Of a DNA stretch of 64,000 nucleotides, positions 12,290 through 22,199 are shown one piece after another (the stretch's first letter is position 1; each line of letters starts with the position of its first letter). The stretch covers positions 48,061 to 112,060 of the forward strand of contig WNNJ02002659.1 of the NCBI GenBank assembly GCA_012934845.2. Reading direction: 5' to 3'. The translations under genes and the position numbers were made by a program. The DNA is from Pomphorhynchus laevis. Lineage: Eukaryota > Acanthocephala > Palaeacanthocephala > Echinorhynchida > Pomphorhynchidae. The notes beneath the pieces are model-generated. The model was given only the letters and a program-made list of their open reading frames with translations. It did no database searches and had not been told where the DNA came from.

Positions 12290-12790
12290 TTTATCGTATA
12301 TATTAACATTTACGATAATTAAATCTGTTATTTATTAGTCAATTCATAAAATTGACTTTTATTTTAAATTTCAATTTTAAATTTTAACTTGATATAAATT
12401 ATATAAAATCTTATAATAATTATTTATTCTATTATTTAATGCACAGAAGAAATACATCATTAGCATGTATTTGGCCCCGCTGCTATGTTGGGTAGAGGAG
12501 TTAGGGGCCGAAACCTAATAGCATAGCAGTTCCTCCTGATGACCTCTAATCCTTATTCTGATACATAGTTCTTTTTTATCTATTAGTCAATTCATAAAAA
12601 TGACTTTTTAAATTTCAATTTTTTATTTTAACTTGATATAAATTATATAAAATCTAAAAACAATTATTAATTTTATTATTTAATTATTAAATTTTGATTT
12701 AGCATTATTATGTTTTGTTTTGTTTATAATTATATTAAATACGTAGACTCAGTTATCTGATTTAATATCTAAGATATGTATTTAGAACTT
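12290..12790 (+). repeat. R1 repeat (PLE-associated), + orientation
   Basis: This is an A+T-rich repeat also found at 20.6-22.2, 24.1-24.9, 33.25-33.9, 38.5-38.7 and 39.5-39.75 kb. In order it holds an arm with TTATTAGTCAATTCATAAAA, the structured core (12450-12529), the block CCTTATTCTGATACA, a second arm with the same TTATTAGTCAATTCATAAAA phrase, and a terminal block GTAGACTCAGTTATCTGATT near 12745-12765. The terminal block also directly abuts PLE reverse-transcriptase sequence at 13.6-13.7 and 17.64-17.67 kb, which is why I link R1 to a PLE end. Confidence 0.7.
12450..12529 (+). other. R1 structured core: hairpin plus interleaved stems
   Basis: A hairpin P0 has arms AAATACAT and ATGTATTT with a 7-nt loop (12450-12472). 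Then come GGCCCC (12473-12478), CTGCTATG (12480-12487), GGGGCC (12504-12509) and CATAGCAG (12522-12529). The first pairs with the third and the second with the fourth, so the stems interleave as in an H-type pseudoknot. Equivalent cores lie at 21240-21319 and 24655-24734 (minus) and at 33760-33839 (plus). Confidence 0.6.
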
Positions 12791-13149
12791 ACTAATCTAA
12801 AGGAATAATAACGCTAGTAATTATTTTGTGTTAATATGCAGAACACTTTTTTTGGTAAATTATACTGAATGACAGAGTCATTTTAAATTCTTGAGATGTT
12901 TTGTAATTGTAAATCTACGGTTCAGCATATGAACGTAGTGATTTAAGTCTAGAAACAATCATAAAAGGTATAACGATTGAATCAGATAATAAAACTATAC
13001 ATATATCCTGATGTCTTCATACACATGTCTTCATATGATATATGAAGACATATATCATATGATATATGCCTTCAGTATGATATACTGATGACTAAGTTTA
13101 TTAATAGTAAAAGCTTAAATACATAAAAAATAAACATTTGGAAAACTTA

Positions 13150-13730
13150 TATATTTGATAAAATTAAAAATAAAATGAAAATAACAAACAATTATAAAAG
13201 GAAAGATAAAATTAATAAAGATATGTATAAAGAACTTACTAAATTAAAGGATAACTATATAATAACAACTATTGATAAAGCTAGTAATAACTTTGTCTTC
13301 ATATGCAAAAAGCTTTATTATGATATACTAATGAAAGAGGTTAATTCTAATGATTTAAATGTAAATCCAACATATGAACGTAGTGAGTTGAGTTTAGAAA
13401 CAATTATTACAAGTCACTGTTCTATAATGGATAAAAAGGGTATAAAGGTTGAATTAGATAATAAAACTATACCTATATTATATTGGAATCCAAAATTAGA
13501 TAAAAATCCAATAAAACCTAGGTTCATATGTAGTGTTTTTAAATGTACATTGAAATCACTTCCTGTTTCAATTCATAAAAATAGACTTTATAGAAAATTT
13601 AAATTATAGAAAATCTAAAAACAATTATTAATTTTATTATTTAATTATTAAATTTTGATTTAGCGTTATTATGTTTTATTTATTTTATAATTATATTTAA
13701 TACGTAGGCTCAGTTAGCTGATTTGACTGT
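13150..13730 (+). mobile_element. PLE fragment: N-terminal RT region joined to R1 end
   Basis: The frame 13175-13609 encodes the start of a Penelope-like reverse transcriptase: TTIDKASNNFVFICKKLYY, then ILYWNPKLDKNPIKPRFIC. The latter is the PLE 'LYGLPKIHK...RPI' block. After 13609 the sequence passes straight into an R1 arm and its terminal CAGTTAGCTGATTTGA block (about 13700-13725). The copy is broken and lacks the RT core and endonuclease. The same protein region recurs at 26286-26714 on the minus strand. Confidence 0.75.
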
Positions 13731-13838
13731 TAAGTGGCATATATGTTGGTATAAATAGAAATGATAGAGATTAGTGAATTAGAGAAAAATAAAATTGAAA
13801 TGGGGTATGATAAAATCTTTTAACTTTGCTATAAACTT

Positions 13839-13867
13839 CGTCGACTCAGTTATAAACTGAGTCGACG
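13839..13867. repeat. Perfect 13-bp-arm palindrome
   Basis: Arms CGTCGACTCAGTT and AACTGAGTCGACG flank a 3-nt spacer. The arm includes the R1/PLE terminal phrase GACTCAGTT, and a further single copy lies just downstream (near 13877-13890). This suggests two element ends meeting head to head. Confidence 0.7.
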
Positions 13868-14328
13868 AATAAACTTCGTTGACTCAGTTATCTGATCTTA
13901 TAAATTGTGATAGAATGAAGAATTCGTGACCATTGCTGCTTATTGATCTGCCGAACAGCGCATTACTAGGTAATCATATAAATCGGAAATGGACAAGTTT
14001 GAACACGTTGAGGGCCATATTTTCATATTGTTCTAACCTCAATTGCTGGACTAATTAAAAAAATGTAATCATTTTGTAAAACAAACTTGGTCGATCTGTA
14101 TATATCAGCTTCAAATTCTAGCTGCGGGCCGGATAAAAGTGCTCTGCGGTCACAAGTACAGTTGAAGCTGAATTGCTGGATAAATTCAAGCATAACATGA
14201 GCTAAATGGATGTTTTGCTACTACAGAACACAAATCGCTGATCTAATTTCATTTATTAAAATTTCATGTTTATTATTCGTTTCTATACGAATTGTTCACC
14301 GTACAGTAAACCGTAAACTGTCGTTTTA

Positions 14329-14622
14329 CTATTGTGCATATTACTTACACGAGCAGTTATTATCCATTTGTCGGTTTCATATTTCCCCGTGTGGTTGTTT
14401 CAATCCTATCAGCATCACTGTACACTACAGTCAGCGTGGGTGGACCTCATCAACAGTGACTTCATGCCTACTTTTCAGTAGTGTGCTCACTCTGATGAGG
14501 TCTATCCACGCTGATTGTAGCGTACAGTGATGCTGATAGGATTCAAACAACCGCACGAGGATAATATGAAACCGATCAATGAAGTAATACGGCTCGTGTA
14601 AGAAATGGATATTCACAATAGC
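14329..14622. repeat. Long imperfect inverted repeat (foldback), about 125-bp arms
   Basis: The left arm (about 14329-14456) and right arm (about 14491-14622) are reverse complements over almost their full length. Matching blocks include CCTATCAGCATCACTGTAC against GTACAGTGATGCTGATAGG, and TTACACGAGC against GCTCGTGTAA. The spacer is about 35 nt. There is no coding content. It lies about 215 bp upstream of the USE1 start codon. It could be a foldback MITE or a local inverted duplication. Confidence 0.75.
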
Positions 14623-14836
14623 CAAGTTTATATTGTTGTCTTGTTTAACAGTGAATTGACAATCTAAAGAGCCTTACGAATATTATTAAATGCTGTATGC
14701 TTTAATGGCGATAAATTTATAAATTTAATTTTAAATTTAATTCCCATTCGTGTTATAAATATTCGAGTTCTATTTATCTTATCTTGGATCTGATTGTATG
14801 TTTTGCGTTGATTAAGACTACAATTCTCTACTTGAT

Positions 14837-16060
14837 GTGAAATTTAACCGAATTCTTTATATTTTGAAAAATAACAAGGCTCTTTCGAGTACACGAATAA
14901 CAAGGGTAAGCTTTTACTTTGTTTTCAACCTGTCATATCTGAATTTTGAATTGTTTGTGCGATTAGCTCAAACAATTAGCTTACAAGATTTTGGAGGAAA
15001 TGAAAAGATCATGCATGTAATATCAAGTTATATATGTATTTGAAAGGCAATTATATTTTAAAATTTTGTAGCAAGCCACCTCAGAATGTGATTTTGTATT
15101 ACAGTAAACGTCTGGATATTTTGAATGATATCCGATCAACTGATGATAAATTCGCAAAGAACTTAAATGACAGTGATGATACTGAGGAGAACGAATGCAA
15201 AGTAGAATCCGCATTATTTGATTTTGCAATGCGTTTAAACAGTAATTTATATTTAGCAAAACCTAAGAAATCGAAAACCGAGAAAATTGTCCAACAATTC
15301 AAACTCACAGGTAATTTTCTCGTGGGTCCTATTTCTTCCAAATGCATCCTTAATTACTTCTGATGTTCTTGTACATGTTGTTCAAAGTCAAAGCAACTTT
15401 GATTTTGGACAAAATCTAATTCAAAGCTTATGAACAACAGCTTTCTCTCCAACGCATCTTCCCGATTTAATTACTTTTTTACTGTTTTCAAATTCTACCT
15501 GCGCATTTCTCCACCAAAGTACAAAGTCATCATGCATTTTTACTTGATTCTAATATTTCCATTTTCTAAAAGCAAATACTTTAAATTTTTGTCTCTAAGC
15601 GATTACATAAATTTTAATCAAATAAATTTTAAATCGTAAATGACAGGTTACATTTGTAAGGATTTTCATTTGTAAGGACAAGAGCGAAATTGCGAAAGCA
15701 TACGTCTATATTGATGAGTCATGTGCATATCACTTATATGTTCAAAATCAAATGTCAGAGGATATGTTGCAGCTAACAAGGATTTTAAAGCATAACGCCA
15801 AGGAAGGCAGTCGCATTATTCAGCGAGATATCTCGGTATTATCAAAATATCATATATAATTTATTTTATTTTTGCAAATTAAGCGTATTGATGTGATGGA
15901 TACAACAATGGATAAAAATACATCCGAAATTGGAAAACTTTCTTATAGCGTCCGCATTTGCCTGTCAAAAATTTCATGTTGGCGAACATTTATCACATGG
16001 ATGTTGCTGATATTTTCGTTTCTCTTTATTGTCATAATTATAAGCTTATTTCCTAAGTAA
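14837..16060 (+). CDS. USE1: Vesicle transport protein USE1 (SNARE), 5 exons
   Basis: USE1 is a tail-anchored Qc-type SNARE of the ER acting in Golgi-to-ER retrograde fusion. Exons by phase-matched GT/AG sites: 14837-14905, 14967-15016, 15072-15310, 15699-15835, 15884-16060 (672 nt, 223 aa; human 259). The N-terminus MKFNRILYILKNNKAL parallels the family's LELNLVRLL start. Exon 3 opens KPPQNVILYYSKRLDIL, parallel to human KPASEVINEYSWKVDFL. Exon 4 carries QNQMSEDMLQLTRILKHN, the start of the SNARE motif. The exon 4/5 join gives the same spacing as human from the zero-layer D to the pre-membrane W. A 20-residue hydrophobic anchor (WMLLIFSFLFIVIIISLF) ends in PK, as in USE1. An AATAAA lies at about 16069. 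The least certain point is the exon 4 acceptor: intron 3 is 388 nt, the others 48-61, and a missed small exon is possible. Confidence 0.86.
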
Positions 16061-16080
16061 CAGTGATCAATAAATTGAAC

Positions 16081-17260
16081 TCATATTACTATCAAATTTA
16101 GATATTTTGCAATTCTTAAAATTTCATTATTTAATGTATTATATTTTATATTATATGGTATGCATGAATACTCATGCAAAAATATGTTTCTTGTAAATTT
16201 AAATATGTCATCTTTACGATATAAATTAATAGTAGTTTTAGTTAATGTTAATTTAATGTTCATATCTAGATATACACCTTCTTTATCTTAACACATCCGC
16301 CGTATCCGCCCCCTTATCGACTTCCGTTCTTGTATGTCTCTTCTTTCATCGCTTCTTTTCCCTAAAATCGATTACTGCCTTAGCCTTTTCGCCAATTCTC
16401 CAAAATCCATCATCCTACCCCTACAACGAATAATCAACACCGCCGTTCGAGTGCTCTTTCGCCTCCGTCGCTTCGACCACACATCCACATATTTTGCCCA
16501 ACTCTCCTGGCCCACCATCCACATCCGCATCAAACTCCGCCTTCTTCTCATTACTTTTCGTCTCATCGCTGTCGGCTCCCCATCGTTCATCAACCTTCCT
16601 TTCTTAGACGATACTCGCCCCACCTCGCTATCGCTTCGTTCCTGTCATACCCTCTTACTCCACGTTCCTAATTACTCCAACAACTACGGTCTCCGATCCT
16701 TCCTCGTCGCCGCCTCACTCGCCTGGAATCAACTCCCTCTCGACGTCCGCCGCGCTCCCTCTTTTATCACATTCAAACACCTCCTCCGTTCACACCTTCT
16801 CGACGCCTGATTTACAGTTTTGTTTTTGTTGTGGTCATGTAAGCGTGCGCTGGCACGCATTTGCCACGTTAAAATAAATCTTTTTTTTTAATATTGGTTT
16901 TGTTAAGAATAAGGCTTTCTGGATAAATGTGCTCACTAATTGAATAAAAATTATTAGAATTAAATACACATATATCATCAATGTATCGAAACATATATTT
17001 CATATATTTATATAGTTTAGATTTAGTTTTTACACAGTTATGAACAAATTCATATTCTATAAAGCTTAAAAACAAGTCAGCTATAATTGGGCTACTATTA
17101 CCTCCCATTAGAACACATTTTATTTGTCTAAATATAGATGTCCCTATTTTTTAATAATTTTGATTTATCAAAATATTCAAGGATTCTATTAATTCAATTT
17201 TATCCATATATTTATATTTACTTGATGGTTTAATTTTTTGCTAGATAGGCGTTATAGTTA
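16081..17260 (-). mobile_element. PLE reverse transcriptase fragment, interrupted by LINE-B
   Basis: Read on the minus strand, 17250 to 16890 encodes PSSKYKYMDK..., MGGNSSPIIADLFLSF (motif B) and RYIDDICVF (catalytic YIDD, near 16975). The following palm region resumes at 16275 to 16081 with VYLDMNIKLTLTKTT and HEYSCIPYNIKYN. Between the two halves sits a + strand LINE-B (16283-16890). The endonuclease is not present. The PLE begins within about 20 bp of the USE1 stop codon. Confidence 0.75.
16283..16890 (+). mobile_element. LINE-B fragment inserted in a PLE
   Basis: This is the best-preserved LINE-B C-terminus: LIDFRSCMSLLSSLLFPKID, then FRLRRFDHTS, LRLLLITFRL, SLRSCHTLLLHVPN and AWNQLPLDVR, stopping at 16808-16810. 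It is the usual thumb/C-terminal region of L2-like RTs. The 3' end has the hairpin GCGTGC-GCTG-GCACGC (about 16840-16855), ATTTGCCACG, AAAATAAAT and a T-rich run. The reading frame is C-rich and much less A+T biased than its surroundings, unlike other copies. Confidence 0.8.
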
Positions 17261-17464
17261 TTAAAACATCGTCGGCAAGTTCGTCTTCCCCCTATCGCTT
17301 TTCTCTTTCGATTGTGAACATATATTGATCCAGTTTGTTTCACATCAATTATATTGTCTCTCTGTTGACTTTCATTTCGGCAAGGTTTTCAAGTCGAGTG
17401 TTTATAGCGTCGCACTTCTTTTTTTCTTCCCATTAAATGCATCCGTATACATTATGGGAACGGA

Positions 17465-17665
17465 AGATTTATTTCAATATCATCAATATATCAAAGTATA
17501 TATTTCATATTTTTATATAATTTAGATTTATTTTTTAAACAGTTATGAACAAATTCATATTCTGTAAAGCTTAAAAATAATTTTACTATAATTGACCTAC
17601 TATTACCTCTCATTGGAACACATTTTACTTGTCTAAATAAAGATCAAATTAGCTAACTGAGTCTA
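17465..17665 (-). mobile_element. PLE RT scrap joined to R1/PLE terminus
   Basis: A second, more decayed copy of the same PLE RT segment as at 16.9-17.1 kb (the region around motif B and YIDD, minus strand). It runs directly into CAAATTAGCTAACTGAGTCTA at 17644-17664, the terminal block of R1. The 200 bp before it (17261-17464) holds nothing I recognise. Confidence 0.6.
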
Positions 17666-17699
17666 TAAATATTATTATTAATTATTATTAATAAAGCCA

Positions 17700-20550
17700 A
17701 CTGGTATTAATTGGAAACTCTTAGGACCGCATCGGCACATCAGCAAATTGAAATGATTTACGAGACTGTAATTTACTGGACACCAAGGACATTAGAACTG
17801 GCAAAATGCAATGCCAGCAAAGAGTTTATTGAACTCACGGGTAAACTTTACCTAAGTGCGGCTGAGAATAACATACTTCGAAATCTGACCCATTAAAATC
17901 AGCCACTGTACTGGCGAAATGCATTCTATACCTAATCGACTCAAGAAAAGTGCCCACCATTCGGAAAACCCTATAACAACGAATCGCCCCCTGAAAAAAG
18001 GTGAAATAGTGACGTTGTTCGAAGAGGTAGAGACTTTACATACCCGCCAGCAATTTGAAATTCAGCACCGGCGAAAGAAACAAGATTGGAAAAAACAATA
18101 TTGTAAACTTGTCGCCAAAGGGAAGTTGTTTACATCAACGTTATTGCTCATGGAAAATGAATCTTGCGAACCACTGTCGCCGGATGTAAAAATGTGAAAT
18201 CGTTAAGTTAAAGAAATACTTAAAAATGTCTACTTACACCCCCCACAGAAATCTCTGAAACTGCCCTTTTGAAGAAAACGTTGAAAGATGCCATACCCCA
18301 TCATCCCACCACGTTTCTAGCTATTACCGGAAAAGATATTGTGCGTTCAGCTTGCTCAACAACCGGATCGGATGGCCCTTCTGGATTAGACGCCTTATTA
18401 TGGCGACGCATGCTGACCGTGTTCGGGACCCAGTCAAATAATTTAGCGGAAGCCCTTGCTGCCCTAGCGATCTACATTGCCTCTCGACAGATGACAACTG
18501 GCACTCTTCAAGTATTTGTTGCGTGCAGGCTGATAGCGATTCCTAAAAATCAGATGAAGTACGACCTATCGGAGTTGCGAATGTTGACTACCGCATTATC
18601 TCCCGTGCGATAATTCAATACGTCAAACCGAATCTACAGAAAGTTGCTGGTACGTTGCAACTGTGTGCGTCACAACGTAATGGGATCGAATTCACCATTC
18701 ACTCACTACGAAAGCAATTCGCTTCACGTCCAGACAATGCTTTACTATGCGTAGATGCAAGCAACTCATTCAACAGGATAATCCAAATGTAGCAAAGAAA
18801 ACAATGGCTAGGATCTGTCCAATCTTCGCGCAGGCCTTCGAAAATGTCTACTCCGTGGACGCCCAGCTTGTATTTGAAGACGATTCGATATATTCACGAG
18901 AATGTGCGACGCAGGGCGATCCATTCTCGATGGCAGCCTTTGCTATGGCATCAATTTCCCTTATTCGTACAATTGCAGCAAGGTGTCCAGGGATCACCCA
19001 AAGATGGTTTGCAGACGATGCAAATTTTATCAGACCACCCCATCTCTTGAAAAATGTATGGAATATTCTGCTTAAAATAAACCCTGAATTCGGATACTAC
19101 GTCAACCCGTATAAATCTTTACTCTTACATAATTTGACAAGCTCAATTACGGATGCCTTCCAAAACATCAAAATCAGTGATAATGGCGTCAATGTACTAC
19201 TTGGTTCTGCTATCGGCACCGATAACTATATTTCATGCTTTGTCAATCAAAGATTGACGTCGCCGTCAAGATGGTTAAGAAGCTTACCGAAGTGTGTCCG
19301 TCAGATCCACACATGGCGTACATTGGTCTCATAGGTCTGTTCAATGGAAATGGTCGTTTCTTCTAAGAACAACCAACTGTAGTGAGAATCAAATACACCC
19401 GCTCCATGCATCTATAGTGGATAGGCTCATTCCGGCACTTACTCAGAAACAGATCAACGAGTCACTGAAGATTGTACTTACCTGCCCGTTAGCTTCAGGA
19501 GGCATGGGGATAATGGATCCCACTGCAACATACACAATAAATTACCTGGCGTCGCAACACATGTGCGACTCATATAGCACAGGCTTAGATGACGGTCAAT
19601 TAAGAGCCTACCAACAACAAATCAGTATGTCGATCGCAAATGAGAAATTGTGAGTCCTGAGTAATCGCATTACGCAAGCACTGATCGATCTGCCTGAGTA
19701 TATGCAATAAGCTCTGGCACATGCAAAAATGCCCGTTGCCTCGACATGGCTATCTTCAATGCATGTCGAAAGGGTCATTTCGCGTTGTCACCCACCGAGT
19801 TTACAGACTGCATTGCTGTCAGATACGACTGGGATCCGCCGAATCTTCTTAAATTCTGTGCATGTAGCGAGAAAGCTATTGCCTCACACCTAGTATCGTG
19901 TAAACGTAGAGGGTTTCAAATTGCGCACCACGACGCTGTCAGAGACGTGTTGGCCAAATAATTAACGTCTGTCTGCCGTGGTGTAGGTGGTGTGTGTTAG
20001 AGTCTATTCTAGATAACAACCATTTTAATCATCCTTCAACTTCCAGGGAAATGAATGCAAGGCTCGACGTTGTTTGCAATGGCTTGTTCGAGAATCGATT
20101 CCAGCGAATGTTCATAGACGTTACAATCTTCATTCATCTTGCAGAATCGTATTCTTCGAAAACTGCCGGCGCTTACAGATATAATAAACAAAGAAAGATA
20201 ACAAAATATGCTGAAATGGTGGAAATAATTGAACGGGGCTCATTCATCCCTTTTGCTGTATCAACGTCAGGTGGTTTTGCAGAAAACGCGCGCAAAGTCC
20301 TACAAAGTATTGCCTTCCTACAATCGAATGCCCACACCTCCTACGGTAAATGCATGCATCGTCTAAAAAAAGTGTCGTCGGTTTTACGATTTGCCGAGCT
20401 ACGTCGTTGTGTATCCGAGGTTTCGGGTCCTCCAGAGGACGACCAGAAATTGATGGCGCCCGAGCGACAGAGGATACGATGGCATCGGATATGACAATAC
20501 GATGGCGCGACGAAGACGAAGGTAACCTATGCGACTTTTCCATAAACTAA
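17700..20550 (+). mobile_element. RT element with zinc knuckle and restriction-like endonuclease
   Basis: A broken retroelement of a family seen widely in invertebrates, with an R2-like single-ORF design. Blocks in order: GPSGLDALLWRRML (near 18370-18415); VACRLIAIPKNQMK (near 18520-18555); motif A VDASNSFNRI (near 18750-18782); motif B ATQGDPFSMAAF (near 18909-18945); the catalytic FADDANFI (near 19008-19032); NPYKSLLL (near 19106-19130). A CxCx7HxxxC knuckle (CACSEKAIASHLVSC) is near 19858-19902. The REL endonuclease domain is at about 20050-20400: ARLDVVCNGL, IDVTIF and NKQRKITKY. The coding region is divided by several frameshifts and stops, for example at 17894, 18195 and 18610. Termini were not found. 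The N-terminal part (17711-18195) has no domain I can name. Confidence 0.75.
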
Positions 20551-21239
20551 CTATGATTATTTTTGTAATACTTCCTTTTTTGATAAATAATAATAATTTA
20601 ATTAAAAAAATTAGCATTATTTTAATAAAAAAATAATAATGCTTAATCAAAATTTAATAATTAAATAATAAATAATTATGAATAATTAATAATTGTGTAT
20701 AAGATTTTATATAATTTATATTAAGTTAAAATAAAAATTGAAATTTAAAATCAAAGTCAATTTTTATTGACTTTTAGAATAAAAGTCAATTGTTATAAGA
20801 TTTTATATAATTTATATCAAGTTAAAATAAAAATTGAAATTTAAAATAAAAGTCATTTTTATGAATTGATTAATAAATAAAAGATAAACGTATCAGAATA
20901 AGAATTAGAGGTAATCAGAAAGAACTGCTATGATATCGGGTATTTTATCGAAAATTTTTCCGTTTCATAGAAACTAAAAAATTATAGACAAAATATAGAT
21001 CAAATCAGATAACTGAGTCTACGAATTTAATATAATTATAAAATAAACAAAACATAATAATGCTAAATCAAAATTTAATAATTAAATAATAAAATTAATA
21101 ATTGTTTTTAGATTTTCTATAATTTAAATCAAGTTAAAATAAATAAAAAATGAAATTTAAAATAAACGTCATTTTTATGAATTAACTAATAAATAACAGA
21201 CGTTGTATCAGAATAAGAATAAGAGGTCATCAGGAGGAA

Positions 21240-21319
21240 CTGCTATGCTATCAGGTTTTGGCCCCTAACTCCACTACCCAACATAGCAGCGGGGCCAAAT
21301 ACATGCTGATGATGTATTT
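21240..21319 (-). other. R1 structured core, best-preserved copy
   Basis: On the + strand: CTGCTATG (21240-21247), TTTTGGCCCC (about 21256-21265), CATAGCAG (21282-21289), GGGGCCAAA (21291-21299), overlapping hairpin P0 AAATACAT/ATGTATTT (21297-21319). Both interleaved stems are perfect here, 8 and 6-9 bp. This is the copy in which the long G+C-rich pairing is most complete. Confidence 0.6.
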
Positions 21320-21542
21320 CCTCTGATAAAACTATCTAGTATCTTATTCTAATACAAAGTATATTATTTATTATCCATCCATTAAAATTTGCCACATTAG
21401 AGTTTAAATTTATTTTTAATATTAATGTGTTAATTTATATATTTCACTATTTTTCTCTGGTGAAATTTGATTATCTAGTATTATATTCTAATACATATAA
21501 TTATATATTATTTATTATCCATAAATGTTTTCCGCTATTGAT

Positions 21543-21780
21543 TTAAAATATATTTTTAATATATTTTAAATATATTAAAATATGTGTGGATATGATATTT
21601 AATAGTTTAAAATGTGTATCTATTAAATTATTTAAATGATTTTGAAGAAAGCCAATATCGTTACAAATTGTTGCAATTCTTAAAATTTCATTATTTAATG
21701 TATTATATTTTATATTATATGGTATGCATGATTGCTCATGCAAATATATATGTTTCTTGTAAATTTAAATATGTTATAAC
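21543..21780 (-). mobile_element. PLE post-RT scrap
   Basis: The minus strand encodes SCIPYNIKYNTLNNEILRIA followed by CNDIGFLQNHLNNLIDTHFK, the helical region that follows the RT palm in PLEs. The same phrase occurs at 16081-16180. The fragment is broken and flanked by R1 arms. Confidence 0.65.
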
Positions 21781-22199
21781 ATAGAAGTTCCTCCTGATGC
21801 CCTCTAATCCTTATTCTGATACAACGTCTGTTATTTATTAGTCAATTCATAAATCAAATCAGCTAACTGAGTCTACGTATTTAATATAATTATAAAATAA
21901 ACAAAACATAATAATGCTAAATCAAAATTTAATAATTAAATAATAAAAAGAATAATTGTTATAAGATTTTTTATAATTTAAATCAAGTTTAAATAAAAAA
22001 TTGAAATTTAAAATAAAAGTCAATTTTTAACAATATAAATAACAAACGTTGTATCGGTATAAGGATTAGAGATCATCAAGAGGGGCTGCTAATTTCGGCC
22101 ACTGTTTCTCGGCCCAACACAAGCATGGCCAGATATATGCTGATGACATATTTTATCTAATGAAATTTGATTATCTAGTATTATATTCTAATACAAAGT

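Noticed and set aside
12473-12529. R1 core as an HDV-like ribozyme
   Set aside because: The P1/P2 crossing fits, but no P3 hairpin, no P4 and no catalytic-C junction could be found in the 16-nt and 12-nt connectors.
12510-12540. CTGATGA and GAAAC in R1 as a hammerhead ribozyme
   Set aside because: In the 12.5-kb copy the pieces are present in circularly permuted order, but the GAAA becomes CAAA or GGAA and CTGATGA becomes AATGATGA in other cores. The interleaved stems are far better conserved.
16372-16623. Arg-rich 83-codon minus-strand frame
   Set aside because: Antisense shadow of the C-rich LINE-B coding region.
20244-20650. Several overlapping reading frames near the end of the REL element
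   Set aside because: They are shadows of the endonuclease frame (19994-20494) and have no family resemblance.
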